Made by a program: the position numbers and the translations under genes. Source: Euonymus europaeus (taxonomy: Eukaryota; Streptophyta; Magnoliopsida; Celastrales; Celastraceae). From it: DNA of 64,000 nucleotides. Below the pieces are notes generated by a model. That model had not been told where the DNA came from. It saw only the letters and a list, made by a program, of their open reading frames with translations, and did no database searches. Of the stretch, positions 1 through 12,700 are shown piece by piece. The stretch covers positions 22,289,996-22,353,995 of the forward strand of contig OY756968.1 in assembly GCA_963580455.1 (NCBI GenBank). The letters run 5' to 3'. The first letter of the stretch is position 1, and every line of letters begins with the position of its first letter.

Positions 1-862
1 CATTCGAGACAAGATTGGAGAGAGCTTTGAATAGAGGTGTTGCCGAAGCCTACTCCTCGCAAAGCTTCGAATAGAGTCGTTGCTGAAGCTTCTGAGATGG
101 TTTCAGAGTGTTTTGTCTGCTGTCATTCCTCTAATCAATGAATCGTTGTCAATAAAATAAGATTTTTTGTGAAATTTCCTTTGCCGTCGTGTATTGAATT
201 GTCTCTCACTGAACTTCTGTACGATGGAATTTGTTTATTTTTACTGAACTTATGCCTGTGCCTTTAAGCGCTACAGAAATCTTTGCTTTCACTTTTATCA
301 TATTTGCTTCTCTCTCTCAATAGTGCTGTGGCAGTGAGTACATACATACTAACCATTAATTTGTATGCAATTTTACACAAATCATCTTGTTTTTTTCTTA
401 TGATGTTTCACATCTAGTTGTGGCTAAATATTATTTCCTGTTGTTTTTGTATTGTTGTTGTTAAATAGTTTGGACTATTAGATGTTATGTTACCTGAAAT
501 GCAATTATTCTGGCCAAGTCTTCTGTTCTATTTAAACGATTCAGAAAATTTAATGTTATTCCTTAATCTTATTAGAAACTCAACTAGACGTGTTTTCAGG
601 TCATTTGCGCTCATTACGCCAGGTCTGTTATGTTGATAACTTGCTGTGCCTATCAAGTATCTGGCAAAATGCGTCAACGATCTACATCACAATCTTTTGT
701 CGTATAATGGGTAAGAACAGTTCTATCTTGATGGTGCTTGTGTAATCACAATGTTTTTAGTATGCTAATTTTTATATATCATGAATAGTATAGAACAGTA
801 ATTCTTCGCATGTTCAGAATGAGCATTTAATGAATGGATCAGATAGAGGAAGACATGTACTT
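1..862. other. Non-coding left flank
   Basis: No reading frame or RNA gene can be supported here. The stretch is AT-rich with a few short open segments. It lies downstream of the receptor kinase gene on the minus strand and probably holds that gene's 3' flank, and perhaps the end of a neighbouring transcript beyond the window edge. Confidence 0.5.
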
Positions 863-3800
863 TCACTGAGAATGTGATGCTTGGTTGGTCGTGACTTGAG
901 AAAACTCATCCATTAAGTTCTGCAACTTTAGCTTGTGAAAAGGAAGCACTGTGCCTGCTGACAGTTGACTGGAAACAAAGTGCATTGTGGGCCGTAACCT
1001 GGGATTTTTGCTTATGCACATCCGAGCAAGGGTCACTGCCAAAGCCTGAGCTACTGCAATGGGTCCTACGGCTGGTGGAAGCCTCCTATCTAAGATATCC
1101 TCCAGCTGCATGGATGGCCCTCCAGATTGTAGACATGGCAGGAGTTCGCTTGGGTGCTTCCCCATTATCAATTCCAATGCGACAACTCCGAAACTGTATA
1201 CATCACATTTCTCTGTCACCTTGGTTGTAGAAGCAAGCTCTGCAAGAAAGTAAGTGAATAAGAGTAATAGGCTTAATTTATCTTTGCATTGCTTCTGCTA
1301 ATTAAAACTGTTTAAAAACTGTTTTAAGAGTTTGTATCTGAAAACTAGTTTTGCTTGTAATTTCATTAAACATTTTAATATTTTATGGTTTGTGATGGAC
1401 AAATTTTAATTTTGTGGAACAAACTCTTCTAAGATTTCCTTTAAGCCCCTTTTTTGGTAAGTGAAAACAATGCTTAGTCCTTAATATGCATGCATTGTTC
1501 CCCAAGACAAACAAGACAAACATTTCGTGGGAGTTTGAAAAAAAAAACATTCCAGCCTTGATTGAATATCAAATATGAATGAAGACTGGAGCAACAGCGA
1601 ATAAAGGTTTTTTTTTTGTGGGGAAGGGTGTAGTGGGGGGTGGGAGCGAAAGAAGTGTTATTCCTTTAAGAAATACCTGGTGCGATATAACCATATGAAC
1701 CAACAGGAGCTGTCTGATTGGACTCTCCTTCTCTTAGCAGTCTTGATGTGCCAAAATCAGATAATTTAGGCTCAAATTCTGTGTCCAATAAGATATTATT
1801 CCCAGATATGTCTCTGTGCACAATAGCAGGTCTGCAGTCATGGTGCAGATAAGACAGGGCCTGTGCTAGACCTTTAACAACATTTAATCTTACTTCCCAA
1901 TTCAACAGCTTGGCCTGCTTATCATCTTGCAATAATTTATTTAAACTGCCTCTTTCTATGAACTCATACACAAGAAACATGGATTCATTGAAACAGCTGA
2001 ATCCATACATTTTTACAATATTCCGATGTCGAATATCGATCAGTGTATGCATTTCACACTCAAAGTTCTTCAACTGCTGCACCTTACCAAACTCATTTTC
2101 TTCATAATTGTGCAGAAGCTTTACAGCAAAAGTATCACCACTTGGGAGCACTGCTTTATACACTTTTCCTTGTCCACCCCATCCTATGCAATGCTTTCTG
2201 TCAAAATGTTCTGTTGCGGTAACTATGTCATCAAATTCTATTCGCTTATGGTAATTCCACATAGCCAGTGAACCTTTGCTGCCTTCACTGTCACTATTTT
2301 CTTCTCGGTTGGCTTTATAATGACGGTGGACAATCAAAATTCCACCCAGAATCAATATAATTACTGCAACTGCCAGAGGAACAGTTATGGAAACTATTAG
2401 CTTCCACCTGCCATTATTCTTTTCATTTTCAGGTGAAATGTCTTCGCTGCAAGGGCTGAGACCTTGAGCCGTTTCACCGCATAAACTAGGATTACCAGCC
2501 ACTTGCTCAGGAGGTGCTTGGCGAAAGGCCTTATTTTCTGGTAAGGGACCTTCAAGGCTGTTAAATGATACATCAACATATTGGAGGCTTACAAGTTCTT
2601 CAAGAGTGGAAGGTATACTACCAGAAAGCTGATTGTGAGACAGATTCAGTAGTTCCAGCCTTGTTAACTTTTGAAGTTGTGGAGGTATTGTGCCTCTGAT
2701 TGAATTATTACTGACGTCTAAGGCAGACTGCAAGGCCACCAGATTCCCCAGCTCAGATGGAATTGTACCATTTAATTCATTCTTACTCAGATTTAAGAAA
2801 ATAAGTTTTTGACAGTCTCCGAGGTCCTTTGGTATAGGCCCATATAGATTGTTTCCTGAAAAATCCAATGACTGCAAACTTGATAGCATGCCTACATCTG
2901 CTGGTATCTGGCCTGAGAGTAGATTGTTGCTCAAATTTAACTTGCCGAGAAATGAAGATTTCAAGAGCTGAACAGGAATTTTCCCAGTCAATTGGTTATC
3001 AGAAAGGTCTAGATTCTGCAGACCTGTCAAATTCCCAATCTCTGGCGGGATATTACCTGAAATCATATTGGCAGGTACCTGGAAGTTGGAGAGGTTTTTA
3101 CATCGTCCCCAGTTTGGTGACAACACACCAGAAAGCCTATTGTATCCCAAGTTAATGAAGTCGAGATCAGGGTATACACCAAAAGCACTTGTGATGTCTC
3201 CATCCAGAAGATTTTGTTCCAACCGAACTCTGATCAGACCTGTGCAGTTTTTTAGACTCCATGGGATTGGTCCTTCGAGTTTGTTTTCATTGGCTGCTAA
3301 ATAGACGAGGTTCCCTCCCTTACAGACTCCTGGAGGAAGCTTTCCAGAGAAATTGTTATAGGCAAAGCTTATATTTGTCAAGAAACTGGGGCCGAAATCT
3401 TCAGGAATGCTTCCTGAGAATTTGTTGGATGTCACATAGAAGACTCTCAGGTTCTTTAGGTTGTTTATTGATGCAGGCAAGGGTCCTTGCAGCTCATTTG
3501 TGCTGAGATCAATTTCTTCCAAGTTTTCCATGTTACCTATTTCAGGTGGAAGATTTCCACTGAGTTTGTTGGTAAAAAGATTTAATATGATGAGATTTGA
3601 CAAATTTCCAATGGATGATGGGATGGAACCAGTGAAAAGGTTATCGGCCAATTGAAGTTCTTGCAAATTTGATAGATTTCCAATTTCTGGATGTATGGGA
3701 CCTGAGAGTTGGTTTTGAGAAAGATAAAGTAAATTGAGCTTATGCAGTATTCCAATTTCAGGTGGAATTTCTCCAGATAAAGTATTCATTTGAAGTTGCA

Positions 3801-4956
3801 AAGAAATTAGCTCGGACCAATTTGACAGGAGGTATGGATGGATTTCACCAGAGAGTTGGTTATTGGCTATTCCCAATTCTCTGATTTGTGTCAATGAAGC
3901 CATGGAAAGAGGCAGAGCACCAGTAAGCCTGTTTGATGACAGTTCAAGATAGGTAAGGTTGGTGCAGAAGCCAAGTTCTTCTGGGATGCTGGAATTTAGG
4001 CCTGCTAATTTAAGATTCAAAGTTTGAAGTGCCCCTAGTTGTCCTACTGAAGTAGGTATTGGCCCTTCAAACAGATTCTCGTGCAATTCCAGCAATTCAA
4101 GGTTCGACAGCAGTCCGATTTCCTCAGGTATGGTACCATTCAGCTCGTTTATTCCAAGCCTCAGATGTCGAAGTTTGGTGAAGTTCCTAATTTCTTGGAA
4201 TGGGGTCCCTTCAAATGAATTCCTAGTCAGATTAAGGAATTCAAGGTTTTGCAGGTTCATCAGTAGTTTCATTGGGATCTGGCCAGGGATCAGATTATCA
4301 GAAAGATCAAGAAATATGAGCTTTGGACAGTCACTCAGAAATAATGGAACCTTTGTCAAAAGGTTATAGTCGAGCCAAAGGTCTGTCAGTGAAGCCATAC
4401 CCCTAAACTGAACTGGGTCTGGATCTTCTAGATAATTTGCTCCCATTCCAAGAAACCGCAACATCTGTAGCTTGCTAAGCTGATGTGGGATATGACCAGT
4501 GAGTGAATTGTTGTAGAGAATAAGAACTTGGAGTTCCAAGAGCTTTCCAATTTCTTGGGGGATTGGATTTGTGAGATTGTTGCTTCCCAAGTCAAGAAAA
4601 GCCAGTTTTGTTGCATTTCCAATCCCAACTGGGATTCCTCCAACAAAATTATTTTGATTGAGATCGAGGGTTGTGAGATTAGGAAAGGCAGAGAAATTGA
4701 ACCTGTTCAGCGTTCCATCCAGGCCTGAGTTTTCCAACATGATCTGAACAATGTTGCCAACATCATTGCACTGAATTCCTGTCCAACTACATGGGCTACC
4801 ACTGTTGCTGCTGTTGAGAGTCCAAGAAGGTAAAGGTGCTGAATTTAAACTGTTCTTCCAGGTTAGCAATGCTTCTGCTTCTCTCTGTGCAGATATTCCT
4901 GCAACAACACAACAGATAAAGAGAAATTGAATCACCCTCTGCAATGATTTCTTCAT
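863..4956 (-). CDS. LRR receptor-like kinase, MIK2-like (LRR-XII type)
   Basis: Two coding exons on the minus strand, 4956-1677 and 1239-863, join at a GT-AG intron inside the activation segment (Tyr-Ile-Ala-Pro, then Glu) to give about 1,218 residues. The order is: signal peptide at residues 1-23, an LRRNT cap with a Cys-Ser-Trp-Thr-Gly stretch, a long array of plant-type leucine-rich repeats, a membrane segment near residues 853-878, then a Ser/Thr kinase domain. The kinase has a Gly loop (GWGGQGKV), the lysine in FAVKLL, the HRD loop ([12 protein letters not shown]) and DFG, so catalysis looks possible. The repeats and the single intron in the APE region match the MDIS1-interacting receptor kinase 2 group, which acts at the plasma membrane in perception of extracellular peptides. 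The ligand cannot be inferred. The gene is head to head with a related gene starting at 9754. Confidence 0.93.
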
Positions 4957-6357
4957 TTTCCCAATTTCTGCTGCTTGATCAGGAACATCAACCTCTATTT
5001 TGCATTTCTTTTATATGAAGGCTAGGCTTGAAAGAACATTGTGAAGTGAAAATTTGCGTGCAGAGTCGGAAGTTCTTCCCTTTCTTCTTTATTGACATTT
5101 CAGTTATTGTGTCATTTTCAATAGTCCCCTTTTCCATATTGTCTGCGTTTGAACTTTGAAAGTTAAAATGGTTTGACTAGATATTAGTTTTCTATGAAAG
5201 GATGGAAGTTCTGGTCGTTTATGGTGGGTCATTTATGGAATTCATTTGTTCAACAAAACAAAATTCCTGGGTATAACTAACTATTTGACATTTTGCAGGA
5301 TATACTATCGAGGTTTTAATTAGAAGAGTCCTGCTTTATATTTGACTGAGCAAACATTGTTCTGCCATAGTAGTGTGACCCCATTAGATTGCATTGTATA
5401 AGCAAAAAGTCTTCAAATACCCTTGGAATTCAGACTTTCCATTTCGCATGAGTACTTGTACTTATTTATTCTCCCATAGTATGGATGACATCCGATCCCC
5501 GTTTGGCTGGTAAGATAGATGCACCCTGCCCCAACGTGCAATGTTCAGCATATTTATCTATACAAGTAGTGAGTGTTTGCTTGCAAGTCTTGTGTTCAAG
5601 TTTTCGCTACGTCGATATATATGTATGTATGTCAATATGTATGTATGTATGAGATCCAATGTCTAGAGCAGTTTTGCTCGTGTTGAGTGTTTTCTTTGTG
5701 CTTGCAGAGGGTTCCATCTAATGAATTCAAGATCAAGGCAGCCTAGCGAGGTAGGTACAACCACCTCTCTATTGCAGGTTTTTTGAAGACTACTATTGTT
5801 TAGTCAACTACTCAACTTGTTTAACTAATTTATTTATATATAGTCATGTGAGTTATAAATGAAGAGAAAGTTCCTTGTTCTGAATGTTCTAAAGTTGACT
5901 TTGACTAGAAGATTCATCAAAATTTAGGTTGGCGAATATTTATTAAGAATCATGTAATAAATAAATAAAAGTATGACACACTATCACTTTTTTTTTCCTC
6001 CTAAACTTGGAAAAAAATATACACATTAATCAATTAAATTTTTTTTTATTCTCTCAACCATCATTTAAAAGTTTTTAAATTAAAGTGTATAAAAAAGGGA
6101 TGTGATAGATAATATTTAACATACACAAATTTGAAAGAATAATATGGGTTGAAACTATTTCAAATTTGAGATATCATTATAGATGAAGATTAGCTGGTTA
6201 TTTATTTAAAATTCAAAAAAAAAATCTATTTTAGCAATATGTTTCCCAATTAATATTCTATAGCAAATAGAATTATGCATATACCTTTGAAAGTTGAAAC
6301 TCACCTTCCGTATTGATTTTTCTATGATTCTAAAAATTTGATTATTATTATTATTAT
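4957..6357. other. Intergenic, promoter side of the minus-strand receptor kinase
   Basis: This holds the presumed 5' UTR and promoter of the receptor kinase starting at 4956. It is AT-rich with short homopolymer runs and a small GTATGTAT/ATGTATGT microsatellite near 5620-5650. No coding potential was seen. Confidence 0.5.
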
Positions 6358-6385
6358 CCGTGCATTGTACGGGTGAAAATACTAG
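6358..6385 (+). mobile_element. Candidate Helitron 3' terminus
   Basis: A short hairpin (CCGTGC, loop ATT, GTACGG, one G-T pair) at 6358-6372 is followed after nine bases by CTAG and then T. Helitrons end in a 16-20 bp hairpin followed within about 12 bp by CTRR and insert between A and T. Only this end is seen. The 5' TC end was not located, so the extent of the element is unknown. Confidence 0.45.
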
Positions 6386-7223
6386 TGTAGAAAGAAAGAG
6401 TAGCAAAATACGATTGCTTGAGTGTTTTATAGAATTTTTTTTCCCATTTAACCTACAAAAAAGAATTTGCACAGCAAGGTCATGAGTTTGAATCTTGAAT
6501 AAGGGAAAGAAACAATTGGGTCATTTGGTTTGTTTCCTTTATTTCTTTATTTCTATTTTTAAGAAACGTTTTTTTTTTCATTTTTAATTTTTAAACTGTT
6601 TTCAAATGATTTTTATTTTCCTTATTTTTTGAAATGGACATGTTTTTTTTAAAAATAAAACAAACAATGCAAAAAAGATATGCATACTAAACAAACCCTA
6701 ACCCTAACCCTTACTTATTGGAGATGAAATTTCGTGTAGGGATTCGAAACATTTTCATACATTTCAACAAAAAAAGGTGAAATTCAATTAGGAAACAGTA
6801 AAATGTCTGACAATTAGTGACAGACTCGATAATTAAGGTCATGTGGGCCACAAATAACAATGCAAATGTTTGAGGTTAGAGTCCTTGCTTTTTTATTTTT
6901 TGGATATTTATGTGATGAGTTCACGATTCATGAATATAAATATAGGCCGTAAAAACAAAAGCAAATTAATAATTAATACTTTAAAACCATAAGAAAATAA
7001 TAGTGTTACGCTTGGTTTGGTTGAGCATAGAAGTAACATATATTCAAGTATTTTGAAGCATCTCAAAATCTAATTTAGAGCATCTTGGAAGTTACATTTC
7101 TAACAAAATAAAAGAAAATTCACAGTTATCATACACAATAATTCTACAACACTCAGAATAAAATCCAAATAGAGCGCACCTGCAATTGTCCTTCAACATC
7201 TAAATATAAGTCTTAACCTAACA
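6386..7223. other. AT-rich intergenic DNA with short CCCTAA run
   Basis: No gene is supported. A brief interstitial telomere-like run (CCCTAACCCTAACCC) sits near 6696. It is too short to mean more than chance or a promoter-type telo motif. Confidence 0.4.
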
Positions 7224-7681
7224 CCACATTTGGTTGGAGAGAATGGGGGTGAGGCAAAAAAATGAGATTGGACAAATCTCATTCTCTTGTTTGATTTATA
7301 TAAAACATGGGTCATGAGCATCCCTATTCTCTACAGGAGAGAATAGTCAAGCTCACAAAAATCAATGCACAGTGAGATTTGTGAAACTAATTATGCCTTT
7401 CTTACACGGGCTTGGTTGAACTTGGCTATTCTCCACAAGTTTTTTTAAAATGACAATTTTATATTTCAATTAAAATCATATAAAATTTTCAATTTATTAG
7501 AAAAAAAGTAATGCAGTACTTTTATCTATATTGCAATCGATTTAAACCAAAACTCATGCTCATATTAACCAAACATACAAAATTTTATTTTTAAACTCAT
7601 TCGCCCTTCTCTATTCTCCCCCTCTCAATAAACTCATATTCAGTTCATCTCAAACTCATTCTCTCTTTCAATCAAATGTGG
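7224..7681. mobile_element. Inverted-repeat (MITE-like) element, about 460 bp
   Basis: The left end reads CCACATTTGGTTGGAGAGAAT. The right end read on the other strand gives CCACATTTGATTGAAAGAGAG, so about 20 bp of imperfect terminal inverted repeat bound the segment. The interior is AT-rich and lacks a transposase frame. No clear target-site duplication was found, so the family is not assigned. Confidence 0.5.
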
Positions 7682-8464
7682 AATAAATATATTAGGTTGA
7701 GTGAGCGTGTGGATAAAAAAAAAATTAGTGGATTGAATAATTGGGGACAACAACTTGAGGTTCTTGTACAACACTGAAAGTGCTAGCTACAATTATAGTG
7801 GACAACAATGGACATTGGATTCCATCGTGCATGTCTTTTTATTGCACTAGATGCATGAATCAATGTGAATCACGTGTTAAAATATAGTTGCCGTTTGGTA
7901 TAATTTCTTCTTCTGCATACCTCCTACACACAAAATGCTACATAACCAAACGTTAATTGATAAATCAACATATAATTTAACATATTTTAGCAAATTTTAT
8001 TTATTTTTGAAATGATAAAACCCGAAAATTTTGAGCAACATATACAAATTATTTCAAAATTGAAATATCTAAATGCATAAAATATCAACCTGGACCAACA
8101 AAATGGATCTGAGTAGAGTACCCAACAATTCGTCTCTGATATTCAATATCTTAAAAAAAAAAAAAACCTTTAATTAGTCAATGCACTCATCAATTGAGAT
8201 CTCCATATCTGATCTTAGTGGCAACTTTACTCTTATCTTCCTACTCCCTGTCTTAGTGACTCTTAAGTTTAAGGATTTATGCACCACTATCGTTCGTTAT
8301 GCTTCAACCATTAATCCTAAAATATAACCCTAAAGTTTTAGTCATTCGTGTAATTTGACTATAATTTGTTGTTTAATCAAGAGAATTACATGTTTGACGG
8401 TCTGAGTTTAAAACCGGCCAAATCAACTGTACAAAAAGAGAGTAAATTTGTCTGATGGTCTCGA

Positions 8465-9031
8465 TAGGGATGGCGGCGGGGCGGGGACGGAATACCCCTA
8501 CTCCACCCCGCCCCGCTGCCTTATACCCGCCCCGGCCCGCCCTTCGGGGCAACTTTTCTGCCCCGTCCCCGCCTCGCCAAGTCCCCGACCCAACCCAATC
8601 AAAGTTTATTAATATACTTTAAACTATTAATGATAAATGATTCAAATTTTATATGATTCAAATTTATTAATCTATTACATTATCAAAAGTACTTAATTAG
8701 TATTCAATTAATCAAGAATTTAATATAGCATATGATTATTTGATTGAGGATTTAGGATTAATATAATTTTATATAGATATATATGATACATTAATATATA
8801 TATATATATTTCTATTATACATATATATATATACACCCTATAAACATCTATAAAAATCTATGTGTGTGTATATATACAAACATCTTAAGGGGAGGGGAGG
8901 GGAGGGGAGGGGCGGGGCGGGGAAACTTCAAATCCCATCCCCGCCCCGCCCCTCCCCGTCTTCGGGGCAATATATGGTGCCTCGTCCCCGCCCCACCAAA
9001 TGATCGGGGCGGGGAAATTTTGCCATCCCTG
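8465..9031. mobile_element. Non-autonomous hAT-like element, 567 bp
   Basis: The element begins TAGGGATGGC and ends GCCATCCCTG, an Ac/hAT-style terminal inverted repeat. It is flanked by GGTCTCGA (8457-8464) and GTTCTCGA (9032-9039), an 8-bp duplication with one mismatch, as hAT transposases make. Both ends carry strongly G/C-rich subterminal tracts (GGGGCGGGG types) that are largely inverted with respect to each other. The core around 8600-8880 is AT-rich. No transposase is present, so it would depend on an enzyme in trans. Confidence 0.82.
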
Positions 9032-9039
9032 GTTCTCGA

Positions 9040-9753
9040 CTATAAGAAGAAAAAAATGGTATATATAAAATGTTGATTTGTCTAACCTCATAGAAATTAA
9101 AAAGCATTGGCATTTGGCATTTGGCAGGACATCAGACGCTTCAGAAACAAAAATGAACATATATTTATCTGCACAATTTCTACTAAAAACATGGTTGTTG
9201 AAAGGAGAAGCAAGTTTGTGGCCGTCTGATGTATTCTTTGCAAACTTGAACCAAATCATAGCCGTTAATATTTTCTCGGTCAAAGTCGTGTTCATTGTTC
9301 ATTGTTCATTGTTCAAGTTTGGTGTTTTAAAGTAAAGGATCTGTTAACTTCACTGTCATTACTAGATTATGACTCTTCTTAGTCTATACAACTTAAACTC
9401 CACTGCAAACTTTCTTAGTCAACGATGCATTTCCCTTCTCCACCACGAAATATGTACCCTCCATATCGGGGCAATAGTTTATCGCCACATGTTAAATTTT
9501 GAAACAACTAATTTCTTTCGTCAATGTGGCTCATATGGTCTGTGTTTATACCCATGTCAACTATGAAAGGGCAAGTTTGTTTAGTATCATTCTCGATAAC
9601 CCGGAAAAAGGGTAAACTCTATATTATAAAACTTGAGTTCCAGATTCTAATGCAAATTACTTCAATTGCATATACAAAGGAACATTATCAAAGACTTGTT
9701 TAGTGTCAAATTAACAAACCTGAAAACAACAAGTCCTTCTCTGCCATGGAAGA
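9040..9753. other. Upstream region of the plus-strand receptor kinase
   Basis: Presumed promoter and 5' UTR of the gene starting at 9754. Three tandem copies of an 8-base unit (CATTGTTC-like) lie near 9292-9314. No coding potential is supported. Confidence 0.4.
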
Positions 9754-12700
9754 ATGACACAGATCATATCAACCATGTTAGGGACACAAAAGTCTGTTCA
9801 TTTTCTGTTTCAAATCCTCTTATTATGTTTGCTCCCACAGAAGATCAAATCCTCACAAAGAATGGAAGCTGAATCTCTGATTCAATGGAAGAACAGCTTA
9901 TCTTATTCTCCTCCATCTCTGAATTCATGGTCACTCAGAAACCTCAACAATCTCTGCAACTGGACTGCAATTCTCTGTGACTCATCCGGAACTACTGTCT
10001 CTAAGATCAACCTCTCCAATGCAAACATCAATGGAACTCTCACCCAATTCAACTTCACTTCATTATCAAACCTCACCAGCATTGAACTTGGCAATAACAA
10101 TATCAGTGGACTCATTCCATCAACCATTGGCAGCCTCTCAAGTCTCAGTTTCTTGAACTTGAGTTTCAATTATTTCGAAGGCGAGATTCCTCCCGAGATT
10201 GGCCGGTTATCGGAGCTTCACTATCTTAATCTCTTCGGTAACAATCTCATTGGTACAATCCCTTATCAGTTAAGCAATCTTCAAAAGGTAACATACTTAG
10301 ACCTTGGCTATAACTCCTTAACAGATTCCCCTGACTGGTCCAAGTTTTCTGGTATGCCGATGTTGACATACCTTAATCTTTGCCTCAATGAATTTGTCTT
10401 GGAGTTTCCAGGTTTCATACCCCATTGTAAGAACCTGACTTTCCTGGACTTGTCAGAGAATTCTTTGACTGGACAAATACCAGAACTGGTTTTTACCAAT
10501 CTGGGTAAGCTTGAATATCTCAACCTTACAAACAATCAGTTTGAAGGACCATTGTCTTTTAACATTTCTAATCTTTCCAAGATGAATCATCTTCGAGTAG
10601 CAATTAACAAGTTCAATGGTTCAATTCCTGAGAGCATAGGATTGATGTCTGGTCTTGAGATTCTTGAATTGCTTAACAATTCATTTGAAGGAACCATTCC
10701 TTCTTCCCTAGGCCAGCTGAGGAAGCTCAGAAGACTTGATCTCGGAATGAATTCCTTGAATTCATCAATTCCTTCTGAGATTGGGTTTTGTACTAACCTC
10801 ACTTATGTGGGTTTTGCTATTAATCAGTTGAGAGGGGAATTACCTTTGTCATTGTCCAATCTGACCAAATTATCCGAGTTGGGTTTGTCTAATAATTTTC
10901 TTTCTGGTGAGATATCTCCACATCTCATCTCCAATTGGACAGAAATGACTTCCTTGCAACTCCAGAACAATATCTTCTCCAGAAAAATTCCATCAGAAAT
11001 TGGACTACTCAAAAAGCTTAAATATCTCTTTCTGTACAACAATACACTCTCCGGCTTCATTCCTTCGGAGATTGGTAACTTGAAAGATCTGGAGTCGTTA
11101 GACCTCTCAGGGAATCACCTTTCTGGTCCGATTCCTGCAACAGTTGGGAATCTCACAAATCTTTTAACCTTGAACCTTTTCTATAACAGACTCAATGGCA
11201 CACTTCCACCAGCGATCGGAAAAATGAGTTCACTGCAACACCTTGATGTTAATAATAATCATCTGTATGGGGAGGTGCCAGAGACCATTTCATATCTCAC
11301 TGAATTGGAGTTAATCAGTCTGTTCACTAATAATCTCACAGGCAGCATTCCTAGTGATTTGGGGAAGAACAGTCCTAATCTAGAAATTGTTAGCTTCTCC
11401 AACAACAGCTTCTCTGGAGAATTGCCACCTGAATTGTGCAGTGGTTTTGCTCTTAGAAATTTGACAGTCAATGGCAATAACTTCACAGGGTCACTACCAA
11501 ATTGCTTGAGGAACTGCTCTGGACTAAGTAGAGTCCGGTTTGATGGGAACCGATTCACTGGTAACATCACGGATGCATTTGGAGTTCACCCCTCTCTCAA
11601 TTTCATCACCTTCAGCAACAATCAGTTTATTGGTAAAATCTCGCCGCGGTGGGGAGAATGCGGAAATCTCACTAACTTGGAGATGGATAGAAACAGAATG
11701 TCAGGAGAAATTCCTGCTGAGCTTGGGAAATTGACCCAGTTGGGGGTTCTAAGACTTGATTCTAATGAGTTGACTGGGAAAGTTCCTGTGGAACTTGGGA
11801 AGCTAAGCCAACTGTTCAGGCTCAATTTGAGCAACAACCATCTGACAGGAGAAATTCCGGAGAGTTTAGGCAACGTATCAAGGCTTGAATATCTTCAGCT
11901 GTCAGACAACAATTTGTTTGGGGACATACCAAAAGAGATTGGTAGTTGTGAGAAATTGTTGAGCTTGGACTTGAGCCACAATAATCTATCGGGTGAGATA
12001 CCCTTGGAGCTTGGTGACTTGACAGCATTGCAGTACTCTTTCGATGTCAGCAGCAACTCACTTTCAGGATCAATCCCTCAGACACTAGGTAAGCTGACTT
12101 CGTTGGAGAACTTAAATGTCTCAAATAATGATCTCTCGGGGAGAATCCCATCTGCATTTTCTGAAATGATTAGTCTGCATTCGATCGATTTTTCAAACAA
12201 CAAGTTGACGGGTCCAATCCCAACTGGAAGTGTTTTTCAGAACTCATCTGCAGCCTTTGTTGGAAACTTGGGCTTGTGTGGAGGTGCAGAAGGATTATCT
12301 ACTTGCAATCCAATCCTTGAAAGTGGAAAATCCTCAAAAGTTAACAAAAAGCTTCTCATTGGTGTCATCGTTCCAGTTTGTGGACTATTTCTGCTTGCAA
12401 CAATTGTGGCATTTCTCACATTCCATCGACAAGCCAAACTCCAGGATGAAGAGACTAAAAGCACGAAAAAGTACGAGGAATCCCAGGTGATATGGGAAAG
12501 AGAAGGAAAGTTCACATTTGGAGATATTGTTAAGGCCACTGATGACTTCAATGACACTTACTGCATTGGTAAGGGAGGATTTGGAGTGGTTTACAAGGCT
12601 GTATTGCCAACAGGTCAAGTTGTTGCAGTAAAAAAACTCAATATATCAGATTCCGATGACATATTGGCAGTGCATCGACAAAGTTTCGAGAATGAGATCA

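Noticed and set aside
6690..6715. Interstitial telomere repeat
   Set aside because: Only about three CCCTAA units, and not the usual plant CCCTAAA type; too short to indicate a chromosome end or fusion.
8885..9295. Minus-strand open frame of 136 codons across the hAT element edge
   Set aside because: The frame comes from GC-rich subterminal repeats (Pro/Gly/Arg runs) and crosses the element boundary.
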